A DNA stretch of 38,125 bases from a bacterium ADurb.Bin243 (lineage in GTDB: Bacteria > Muiribacteriota > UBA9980). The notes beneath the pieces are model-generated. The model did no database searches. It saw only the letters and a program-made list of their open reading frames with translations, and was not told the DNA's origin. The stretch spans positions 1 to 38,125 of the forward strand of contig MWBZ01000031.1 in NCBI GenBank assembly GCA_002069765.1, in the 5' to 3' direction. This document shows positions 9,270 to 16,585 of the stretch, piece by piece. Position 1 is the stretch's first letter; every line of letters starts with the position of its first letter. The translations under genes were made by a program, and so were the position numbers.

Positions 9270-10727
9270 ATGGATATAAAAGCTGAAGTGACCAAGATCG
9301 TTAATAAAGTAATAGGCAAATCTTCGTTTTTAGACATTTGCTTTTTTGACGCGCTTGTTCTTAGCGCCTTAAAGCAAATCGATTATATCCAGAAAACTTA
9401 CGAATTCAAAAGCTCCCCGCTTGAATTTTTAGAAATTAAATCCGTAAAGCAGCTATACGAAACCGTAAAAAAATATTCTCCAGGTTTTAATACCGATTTT
9501 AAGTCGTTCTGCGATGCGCTTTACGCCGGTTTCTGCCCCGATATCCTTAAAAACAATACGTTCACAAAAGACGAAGCGTCTAACGCCGTTTTGAAAACAA
9601 AAGAAATTTCAGGGCTCGATTTCATCGTGCCGCAGGGGTTTGAAAATAATAAAATAACCTACAGCAGAATATTTTCAGAAATTATTAAGAGCGTAAAAAC
9701 GGCGCCCCAGAAGCTTAAATACAGCGAGTCGGAACTGATGGCCAATTTAAACGGCGCCATATATTCCCTTTACGGCGAAGCAGTTTTAAACCGCGGGCTT
9801 TCGCTTGTAAACGTTTCCCGTCGCTGCAAAGACGTTATCAGCTTTTTAACCACGCTCGAAAGAGTTTTTAAAATAAAGGTCAATTATGCCGAGGTTTCCA
9901 CCGGCGATATTTTTACTAACGTTTATAAACTGCTTCGCGAACAGAGGCCCGATTTTAATTTCAACAAGGCCGTCGTCGAACAGGAAATAATGGCTATAGC
10001 CGCCAAAATATTCAACGATTCCAATATATTGCTTAATCTGATCAACGCCATAGAGGCTAAATATAAAATCAGCCTTTCAAAAGACGATTCCATATTCGCG
10101 GGCAGTTTCGAGGCTTTTATAAACGTGGTCAGCCGCGCCGTCAAAGAGCAGCAGCCTTCGGTGGCCGCCGCCGACGTTTCGCTCGACGTCATGACTTTCG
10201 CTTCAGATTTCATGTCGCGCCAGAACATTAAAGTGGCTAATCCAAAATTAACCAACGCGATAGAAAATAAATTCATATCCGATATAGAAAAAAAATTCCG
10301 CGTCACCTTTTCGGTTTTCGATCTTCTTGAAATAACCGGCCTGGAATCCACCATTAAGATAGTTGAAAGGCTCGTTAAAAAACAAAAAATAAATGAAAAA
10401 TACCCGGGCCTTCTTCCAGAGGCCGCTTCCGAGCTCAATCTTTTCGTAAGGCGTGAAATCATACGCACCTCGCGAGACAACATGATCATAGGCAGCGAAA
10501 TGATGAATACTTCCATGGAAGGCCTCGACTTTCCACGCAAGCTTGATTCCATGCTCTCTATAGAGGTAGTCGTCCAGCTCGAAAAAAATTTCAAAATTAA
10601 AATACCCGAAGAAAAACTTCACGCCATAAAAACCATAGACGATATGGCGTCACTCGTCGAAAAGCTCCTCGAAGACAAAAGCAGGCAGGCGCAGCTGCCT
10701 TCTATCGAAACTAAAGACAGGCTTTAG
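9270..10727 (+). CDS. tandem acyl-carrier-protein-like protein, most domains degenerate
   Basis: Cytoplasmic protein of 485 residues made of five clear and one weak ACP-like four-helix units. Each shows the ACP helix-2/loop pattern (hydrophobic-E-x-x-F/Y-x-I-x-I ... hydrophobic-T-hydrophobic-D-hydrophobic). Aligning each to the E. coli AcpP segment DSLDTVELVMALE puts these residues at the phosphopantetheine serine position: V30, K100 (weak unit), C186, S251, N329 and S427. The last unit (about 400-470) is canonical, with DSM then IEVVVQLEKNFKIKIPEE; the S251 unit also keeps Asp-Ser. So probably two modifiable carriers sit among scaffold-like units. It starts with a strong Shine-Dalgarno, lies behind a perfect promoter and is 12 bp before an AMP-forming ligase, its likely loading enzyme. 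No signal peptide or membrane segment. I know no named family with this layout. Confidence 0.72.
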   Translation: MDIKAEVTKIVNKVIGKSSFLDICFFDALVLSALKQIDYIQKTYEFKSSPLEFLEIKSVKQLYETVKKYSPGFNTDFKSFCDALYAGFCPDILKNNTFTKDEASNAVLKTKEISGLDFIVPQGFENNKITYSRIFSEIIKSVKTAPQKLKYSESELMANLNGAIYSLYGEAVLNRGLSLVNVSRRCKDVISFLTTLERVFKIKVNYAEVSTGDIFTNVYKLLREQRPDFNFNKAVVEQEIMAIAAKIFNDSNILLNLINAIEAKYKISLSKDDSIFAGSFEAFINVVSRAVKEQQPSVAAADVSLDVMTFASDFMSRQNIKVANPKLTNAIENKFISDIEKKFRVTFSVFDLLEITGLESTIKIVERLVKKQKINEKYPGLLPEAASELNLFVRREIIRTSRDNMIIGSEMMNTSMEGLDFPRKLDSMLSIEVVVQLEKNFKIKIPEEKLHAIKTIDDMASLVEKLLEDKSRQAQLPSIETKDRL

Positions 10728-10739
10728 TATTGATCTGAA

Positions 10740-12326
10740 ATGGATATTTGCGGCTTATTAGAAAAATACGGCTCTCAGAAAGGCCCCGCCGTATTCATCG
10801 ATTATAACGGCTTAAAGATTACTTACACCGATATAATATCGCGCTCCTATCGCGTGAGCCGCGAACTTGAACATGCCGGCCTTAAAAGAGGAGCGGTGTG
10901 CGCGCTCGTATGTTATAACAATATTAATTTTATCTTATATTTTGCCGCATGCCTTAAAGCCGGCATCATTCCTATTATTATCAATCCTAAATACGGTAAC
11001 GACGAACTCCAGTCCTTAATCGACATTTCCGAAGTCAAAACCATAATTACCGACAACGCTTTTGCTTTTTCCGAATCGTCTCCCATGGCTGACGGACGCA
11101 AAATAAATATTATTACTCCAGGCCTGGAAACGATTTTAACACAAAATGGCGGATGCCTTTATTCGGATTCCCTAAACGACGGAACGCTTTTTATGCTGGT
11201 TACATCGGCTTCCGGGGGCCGCCCGAAAATAGTCAAAAAAAATGCGGCCGCCCTGTCTTATCAGGCCGAAAAATTATATCCCCGCATAATGAGCGTTAAC
11301 GATACCAGATATATGGCGAACGTTCCCGCGTCGCACTCTTACGGCCTCGAATTCGCCCTGTTCGGCTCGATTTATAACGGCGCGCCTCTTTATCTGCGCG
11401 ATTTCGGCTTTTCTTCGGACGTTATGGACGAAATAGCTTTTAACGAAATTACACATATCTTCACTATTCCGCCTTTTATTTTAAATCTCGTTAATTATAA
11501 ATTATCTTCAGGAATCGGCTTCGACAGGCTCGAAATGGTCGTGTCCGCCGGAATGCCCCTTATGAGCGGCCTTTCTGAAAAATTTTTCGGAGCTTTTAAT
11601 TTTAATATAGCCTCGGTTTACGGCATCACCGAAGTCGGCTGCGTCAGCTTTAACCTCGGCCGCAGAAGTTCGGCCGAAAACCGCGCCACAATAAACAACG
11701 ACGTGGGCTTTGCGCTCGAAGGTAACGCTATAACGGTTATCGATGACGCCGGCGCGGCGGTCAGGGCCGTAACGCGCGATGTTCACGGCCGCCTTAAAGA
11801 AGGCGATAGCGACTCGATCAGAGAAAATATAGGCCGCGTTATAATAAGAAAAAAAATCCCCGACGGCGGTTATTATAAATTTAATTGCCCCGAAGGCGAA
11901 GCAAAATGGCGCCTCGGCGGCACGGAGCTCGAAACCGACGACAGCGGCTATATAGACCCGTCCGGCGCGCTTCACCTTCTTGCGCGCAGCAGCGCCTTTG
12001 TGAATATCGGCGGCGTCAAGGTCAATTCTTCTGACGTGGAGGCGTTTTTACGCTCTACAGGTCTTTTTAAAGACGTGCTCGTCTTCGGCCGCAAAGACGC
12101 TTTGCTTGGCGAAAAACTCGCGGCCGCAATGGTCGTCGATGAAGGCTCGAATGCGAACGAAGACGAAATACGCGGCCTGTGCGCGAAAAAACTTCCGCCG
12201 GTAAAGGTGCCCCGCGATATTTATATTCTGAAAAGCCCTTTTCCGAGAACGTCCACAGGCAAAATACGCTTCGATAAAGTCCTGAAAATGGTCGAAGAGA
12301 CTAAAGATTCTCAGGCGGCTGAGTAG
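10740..12326 (+). CDS. AMP-forming acyl/aryl ligase (ANL superfamily)
   Basis: Activates a carboxylic acid with ATP to an acyl-adenylate and transfers it to a thiol of CoA or a carrier protein. ANL motifs in the 528 residues: P-loop-like VTSASGGRPKIVKK (degenerate from TSGTTGxPK), VYGITEVG (YGxTE), a DDSGYID segment in place of TGD, the hinge (LLARSSAFVNIGG, with the usual GR changed to AR) and the C-terminal PRTSTGKIRF containing the catalytic lysine. Several motif changes suggest a divergent clade but not loss of function. The gene is 12 bp after the tandem-ACP gene, with no strong Shine-Dalgarno, so translation may be coupled. The likely role is loading the neighbouring carrier (inference). 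Its 3' end overlaps the convergent ribU-like gene by 26 bp. Confidence 0.87.
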   Translation: MDICGLLEKYGSQKGPAVFIDYNGLKITYTDIISRSYRVSRELEHAGLKRGAVCALVCYNNINFILYFAACLKAGIIPIIINPKYGNDELQSLIDISEVKTIITDNAFAFSESSPMADGRKINIITPGLETILTQNGGCLYSDSLNDGTLFMLVTSASGGRPKIVKKNAAALSYQAEKLYPRIMSVNDTRYMANVPASHSYGLEFALFGSIYNGAPLYLRDFGFSSDVMDEIAFNEITHIFTIPPFILNLVNYKLSSGIGFDRLEMVVSAGMPLMSGLSEKFFGAFNFNIASVYGITEVGCVSFNLGRRSSAENRATINNDVGFALEGNAITVIDDAGAAVRAVTRDVHGRLKEGDSDSIRENIGRVIIRKKIPDGGYYKFNCPEGEAKWRLGGTELETDDSGYIDPSGALHLLARSSAFVNIGGVKVNSSDVEAFLRSTGLFKDVLVFGRKDALLGEKLAAAMVVDEGSNANEDEIRGLCAKKLPPVKVPRDIYILKSPFPRTSTGKIRFDKVLKMVEETKDSQAAE

Positions 12327-12867
12327 GGCCTGAACCCTGCTTTAAAAACGCTTTCGATACTCTTTTATATAAAATACATGTTATGATGGCGTTCAACGCG
12401 CCTTTGAACAGATTGAACGTCGGTATCGAATAAAAAACCAGACGCTCCATGTTCGGCATCTGACCGCCGGTGAAGAGCCGGACCAGAAAAAAATTAACCG
12501 GCATCATTACAAGCGCCATTACGACCGTCGCGAAAAGCATACCGCTTACCGCCGTTTTAAGCTTTTTATCGCGCGCGTACAGCGAGGCGCTTATTCCGAC
12601 AAAGATCACTCCTACGAGCGTGTTGGCGATAATCCCTATCAGATTGAAACTGGTTATAAGATGGAGCGCGTTTTTGATTAAAATAACGCTGACGCCCGCC
12701 GCTGGAGATATTGAAAACCCTATTATCGCCGCCGGAACTTCGGACATGTCATATTTGAGCTCGGGCCACAAAAAAGGGATCGGAATTTCAAAAAATCTCA
12801 TTAGAACGAATGAAATTGCGGAAAAGATACTTATTTTAACGAGAACGTCTATTTTTATGGGTTTCAT
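12301..12867 (-). CDS. ribU: ECF transporter S component, riboflavin (RibU) type
   Basis: Integral membrane substrate-binding subunit of an energy-coupling-factor vitamin importer; it needs a shared EcfA/A'/T module, which is not in this window. The 188 residues contain about six hydrophobic helices. The N-terminal half resembles RibU: FFEIPIPFLWPELKYDMSEVPA followed by the SPAAGVSVILIKN segment, where RibU proteins have a PIPF...LK.D.SDVPALIGGF pattern. Riboflavin is therefore the likely substrate, but other flavins or vitamins cannot be excluded. A Shine-Dalgarno AAGAGG precedes the start by five bases. No FMN riboswitch is seen in the 114-bp divergent region. The tail overlaps the end of the ligase gene (convergent). 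Confidence 0.82.
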   Translation of the reverse strand: MKPIKIDVLVKISIFSAISFVLMRFFEIPIPFLWPELKYDMSEVPAAIIGFSISPAAGVSVILIKNALHLITSFNLIGIIANTLVGVIFVGISASLYARDKKLKTAVSGMLFATVVMALVMMPVNFFLVRLFTGGQMPNMERLVFYSIPTFNLFKGALNAIITCILYKRVSKAFLKQGSGPTQPPENL

Positions 12868-12981
12868 GTAAGCCTCTTATCAATAATTATAAATTCTTAC
12901 TTTGATTATTTTATATTGATTTATATCGGAATTTATGATAACTTACATTATACTAAAAATCATTGCAAAGGGTGATATAAA

Positions 12982-13398
12982 TTGCCGGATAAAATGCCGA
13001 TCACTGTTACTGCGGCCGTTATCATTGACGAAAATAAACGCCTGTTTCTCGCGAAAAGAAAAAAAAACGATACGCTCGGAGGGTTCTGGGAATTTCCCGG
13101 CGGAAAGCTCGAGCCGGGCGAAAAACCCGATAAATGCCTCGAACGCGAAATAAAAGAAGAGCTGGATTTTGAAATCAGGGCAAAGGCGCCTTTTAATTTC
13201 AGCTACTTCGAATACGGAAATAAAAAAATACTTCTGCTGGCATACCTGTGCGAATATATTTCAGGCGAGGCGCGCGCTCTCGAATGCGACGACTTCGGCT
13301 TTTTCGAAAAAAACGATATAGCGTCTTCGAAAATGCCTATAGCTCCCGCTGATGTCGCTTTATTAAACGAAATTATAGAAAGAGGTCTTATTAAATGA
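12982..13398 (+). CDS. Nudix hydrolase, MutT-like
   Basis: Small (138-residue) pyrophosphohydrolase resembling MutT/8-oxo-dGTP diphosphatases. The Nudix box is complete: G-x5-E (GKLEPGE), seven residues, then REIKEELDF, with the usual glycine of the EExGU end replaced by Asp. An N-terminal strand ITVTAAVIIDENKR and the LAKRKKNDTLGGFWEFPGG lead-in are typical. The start is a TTG, chosen because a near-perfect Shine-Dalgarno AAGGGTGAT (12968-12976) is five bases upstream; the alternative ATG 12994 is too far from it. The stop overlaps the next gene's ATG (ATGA). The natural substrate cannot be fixed from sequence. Confidence 0.9.
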   Translation: MPDKMPITVTAAVIIDENKRLFLAKRKKNDTLGGFWEFPGGKLEPGEKPDKCLEREIKEELDFEIRAKAPFNFSYFEYGNKKILLLAYLCEYISGEARALECDDFGFFEKNDIASSKMPIAPADVALLNEIIERGLIK

Positions 13399-14216
13399 TG
13401 ATGGAGTTCAACCGCCAGATAATTTTTTTTATCGCATATTTGATTTTGCTGCTTGCCGCTATAGATTACAGAAATTTCGGTTTCAGATCGCCGTTTTTAT
13501 TTAACTTTACCCTCAATTTGACCGTAGGAGTCACAAACCTTCTTTCCATTTTCGCTTTTGCGATCCATCATAATACCGATAAGGGCCTGCCGCCAATAAT
13601 TTTGCCGCTCGGATTGAGCGCGGTAATTTTCATTCTCATGTTTTTTAACAGGCATAAATACGGCTACGTTTTTGTGCTCGCCGCTTTCGCAGTCGGAATA
13701 TACGGCGTAGAAAGCATTTACGATGTCGTCGATAATAAAAACTATTCGTTCCAGAACGATTTCGATAAATTTTATAAGCCCGTCTGCGGAGAATATCTTT
13801 CCAAGCTGACCGCCACGCTCGAACGCGCCAAGCAGGAAATGCCGCCCGATGATCCGATGGCTAAAAAGAAATTCGATTATATGATTTTCGATGAAAGCTC
13901 GGAAATTTATTTATATCTGAAAAATAAATATAACTATGAATACCGTTATAAATTCGACCGGAAACTTGCGATGAAATTGCCGCTCAGCAAATATATCGGC
14001 GTTTATAAAATAAAAAACGAAAAACATAATTTTTATACGACTGCGGGGATGTTTAAAGACATCGTAATCTACTGCGACGACGTTTCCGAGGCGGAAGTCA
14101 AAACCGCCCTGGATAAAGCTAAAGCGGATTACAATAAACTTCACGGATCCGAATGTAAAATCGATAATGCAGTTCAACCTGAAAATGCCGCTACCGCTGA
14201 AACCGGCTTAAAATGA
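13395..14216 (+). CDS. membrane protein of unknown function
   Basis: I do not recognise this family. The 273-residue product has four hydrophobic segments in the first 110 residues (about 8-25, 36-57, 66-84, 88-106), followed by a hydrophilic domain of about 160 residues rich in Lys, Tyr and Asp, with several Tyr-rich strands (IYLYLKNKYNYEYRYKF). There is no signal peptide beyond the first helix and no recognisable catalytic motif. The ATG overlaps the Nudix stop (ATGA) and AGAGG lies nine bases upstream, so it is translated with the Nudix gene. It is probably anchored in the inner membrane with a C-terminal soluble domain. Confidence 0.75.
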   Translation: MMMEFNRQIIFFIAYLILLLAAIDYRNFGFRSPFLFNFTLNLTVGVTNLLSIFAFAIHHNTDKGLPPIILPLGLSAVIFILMFFNRHKYGYVFVLAAFAVGIYGVESIYDVVDNKNYSFQNDFDKFYKPVCGEYLSKLTATLERAKQEMPPDDPMAKKKFDYMIFDESSEIYLYLKNKYNYEYRYKFDRKLAMKLPLSKYIGVYKIKNEKHNFYTTAGMFKDIVIYCDDVSEAEVKTALDKAKADYNKLHGSECKIDNAVQPENAATAETGLK

Positions 14217-14269
14217 TAAAAAAGACGCGTCGGTTAATTTTTTAAAAATTTAAAAACGGCGGTTCGTTT

Positions 14270-15019
14270 ATGCAAAAACTTCTTCTGATAGAAGATGACG
14301 ATAAAATATCAGATTTTATTATTAAATATGCGCTCAGTGAAAATTACGAAATTTTAAGGGAATCCGACGGACGCTCTGGCCTTGAAACGGTGCTTGGCGG
14401 CGGTTTCGATCTGATAATACTCGATATCGGCCTTCCGGGGCTTAGCGGCCTTCAGCTGTGCCGCGAATTGAGAAAAACCAGCGGCGTCCCGGTAATTTTT
14501 TTGACCGCTAAAGACGAAGAAATCGATAAAGTCCTCGCGCTTGAAATAGGCGCTGACGATTATATAACCAAGCCTTTTTCGCCGCGCGAACTTTTCGCGC
14601 GAATTAAAGCCATTTTAAGAAGAACCTCGCCTGTCGCTAATTCTATTTCTAAACCGGCATCTAACGCCGCCGAAGCCTGCATTAAAAGCCCTGCGCGGGA
14701 TGAATTTGCCGGCTTGATCGAGGCCGGGCCCCTTAAAATAGATATAAAAAGGCGCGAAGCGCGGCTGGGCGGAACCGTGGTTTCGCTTACCTATACGCAG
14801 TTCGAAATATTAAAAAAGCTCGCGTCCAACCCCGGCATAGTATATTCAAGAGAAGAAATATACATTGCCGTATGGGGCGAAGACGGAGAAGGAATGTCGC
14901 GCACCGTCGACGTTCATATAAAACATCTCAGGCAGGCTCTGGCGGAAGCGCGCGAAGGTTTTACGCCCATCGTTTCGGTGCGGGGCGCCGGTTATAAATT
15001 CGAGGAAAATAGTGTTTAA
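14270..15019 (+). CDS. OmpR/PhoB-family response regulator
   Basis: Two-component transcription regulator of 249 residues. The receiver domain (1-120) has the acidic pocket (IEDDD, D9-D11), phospho-acceptor D52 (LDIGLPG), T79 (FLTAKD) and K101 (TKPFSP). A Ser/Ala-rich linker of about 30 residues (near 122-152) is longer than usual. The winged-helix DNA-binding domain (about 150-245) contains the LTYTQFEIL and VDVHIKHLRQAL recognition region and ends VRGAGYKF. OmpR/PhoB regulators bind tandem direct repeats about 11 bp apart, and such an array (TTTTAAC x3) lies after the kinase gene at 16475-16503. It is translationally coupled to the kinase (8-bp overlap). Confidence 0.95.
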   Translation: MQKLLLIEDDDKISDFIIKYALSENYEILRESDGRSGLETVLGGGFDLIILDIGLPGLSGLQLCRELRKTSGVPVIFLTAKDEEIDKVLALEIGADDYITKPFSPRELFARIKAILRRTSPVANSISKPASNAAEACIKSPARDEFAGLIEAGPLKIDIKRREARLGGTVVSLTYTQFEILKKLASNPGIVYSREEIYIAVWGEDGEGMSRTVDVHIKHLRQALAEAREGFTPIVSVRGAGYKFEENSV

Positions 15020-16472
15020 ATATAAAGTCGCGCTTATAACTCTCGCCACTTCGCTTTTTTGCGTTATTCTATCCGGCGGAATAATGGCCGTATCGGTTGC
15101 GTCTTTTTTTTTAGAATTGCTCAGGGAAGATATCGTTTATCAAACTTCAAAAATCGCATCCGTCTTCAATGAAACCGGAATTCCCGAAGGCGCGGCGGCC
15201 GACGAATTTCTCAAGAAAACGCCGGTTTTTATAAACGCAAGCGCCGGGATTTACGGAAGCGATTTTAATTTTATTTCCGATTCTGCCCTGACGCCCGACG
15301 CTAAATATATGCCGCGCCTTTCCGAATACGACAGAAAGTCGCTTATGGAAGGTAAAACCATAACCGGAGTATTTGCCGGCCAGACGCCCGCCGATCGCCG
15401 CTTTTTTTGCTCGGCGCCGATATTTTCCGGCGGGGTTTTTAAAGGCGGCGTCATAAGCTTCGTTAATTTTCATACGAGCGAACAGCGTCGCAAAAAACTG
15501 CAGAAAAAAATTTTCGTTTCGCTCGTCATATCGCTATTCGCATCCGCTTTCATCGGCCTGTTCCTCGCTAAATGGCTTCTCAAGCCCCTGGGACGAATAT
15601 ATAACGCCGCGGCGAGCTATTCGGCCGGCGATTTTTCGCCCAGGATCGGCATAAAATCCTCAGACGACATTGGCCGCATAGCGGCCACGCTCAACGAAAT
15701 GGCCGGAAAAATAGAAGGCCTGCTTAAAAGCCAGCGCGACTTTCTGGCCGACGCCTCGCATGAATTCAAAACCCCCCTTACTTCCATCAGAGGGGCTGGC
15801 GAAGCTATCGCCGACGGCGTCGTCAGCGGCGAAGAAGAAATAAAGCGTTACGCCGCGAGGATCGTAGAAGAAACTAATTATCTCTCGGAATTGGTTTCGG
15901 ATATTCTCGAACTTTCAAAACTCGAGTCAGGAGCCGCCGTGATCGAAACTTATCCGGTCGATATGGCCGCCGTATTTTACAAAACCTTCGCCCGTTATGA
16001 TGAACAGATAAAGAAAAAAAATATTAAAATCGAAACCAATTTCGCCGCTGCAGAAAGTATCGAAGTCATGGCGGAAGATAAACGCATAACGAAAGCCGTT
16101 AAAAACTTGTTCGAAAACGCCGTGCTTCATTCGCCCGAAAACGCCGTTATATCGGTGAAAGTTATGGAAACGCCCTTGGAAAATACGGCTCCGCCTTCGG
16201 AAAAAGCGCCGCCGGGCAAAGAATTATACCTGTTTGAAATAAGCAATATGGGCGAAGGGATACCCGAAGACGAGCGGGAGAAGGTTTTTCGTAGATTTTA
16301 CCGCCTCGACCGCCATATGTCCAGAACCGCAGGCGGCAGCGGTCTGGGACTGGCCATTTGCAGGCAGACCGTTCAGGCTTTCGGCGGCGTCGTCGAGTTT
16401 TGCGATCCCGAGCCCGGATTCGGCGTCCGCGTGTGCTTTACTCTTAAAAAGGCCCGTTCGCCGCAGCAGTGA
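15012..16472 (+). CDS. membrane sensor histidine kinase
   Basis: Partner of the preceding regulator, 486 residues. Transmembrane helix 1 is at about 8-32. A periplasmic domain of about 130 residues lies between it and helix 2 (about 170-190), followed by HAMP, the HisKA domain with H250 in DASHEFKTPL, and the ATPase domain with N box (NLFENAVLHS), G1 (MGEGIPEDE), F box (FRRFYRLD) and G2 (GGSGLGLAI). The layout resembles PhoR/ResE-type kinases. The start is GTG, eight bases inside the regulator gene, with GAGGA (15002-15006) as Shine-Dalgarno. The ligand is unknown; the extracytoplasmic domain suggests an envelope or external signal. The gene ends shortly before the putative operator of the secreted repeat protein. 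Confidence 0.95.
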   Translation: MFKYKVALITLATSLFCVILSGGIMAVSVASFFLELLREDIVYQTSKIASVFNETGIPEGAAADEFLKKTPVFINASAGIYGSDFNFISDSALTPDAKYMPRLSEYDRKSLMEGKTITGVFAGQTPADRRFFCSAPIFSGGVFKGGVISFVNFHTSEQRRKKLQKKIFVSLVISLFASAFIGLFLAKWLLKPLGRIYNAAASYSAGDFSPRIGIKSSDDIGRIAATLNEMAGKIEGLLKSQRDFLADASHEFKTPLTSIRGAGEAIADGVVSGEEEIKRYAARIVEETNYLSELVSDILELSKLESGAAVIETYPVDMAAVFYKTFARYDEQIKKKNIKIETNFAAAESIEVMAEDKRITKAVKNLFENAVLHSPENAVISVKVMETPLENTAPPSEKAPPGKELYLFEISNMGEGIPEDEREKVFRRFYRLDRHMSRTAGGSGLGLAICRQTVQAFGGVVEFCDPEPGFGVRVCFTLKKARSPQQ

Positions 16473-16474
16473 TA

Positions 16475-16552
16475 TTTTAACGAATTTTTAACGGTATTTT
16501 AACCATTTCTTATACGCAACGTAATAACGGCTTAACAATGCTTTGATATAAT
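16475..16552 (+). promoter_or_regulatory. phased TTTTAAC repeats and -10 box upstream of the secreted repeat protein
   Basis: TTTTAAC occurs at 16475-16481, 16486-16492 and 16497-16503, exactly 11 bp apart. A fourth TTAAC at 16532-16536 is 33 bp (three helical turns) beyond the third. A TATAAT at 16547-16552 has no -35 match (ATAACG at 16524-16529). Phased heptamers plus a missing -35 are typical of promoters activated by OmpR/PhoB regulators; the Bacillus PhoP box is also TTAACA-like. Assignment to the adjacent regulator is inference. Confidence 0.6.
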
Positions 16553-16585
16553 ATGCTTAGAAAGAAAAATCAAGGAGGCGCCGTT

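Noticed and set aside
12868-12981. FMN riboswitch or clear divergent promoters between ribU and the Nudix gene
   Set aside because: No RFN-like conserved boxes, and -10-like sequences (TATACT at 12949-12954) lack matching -35 elements.
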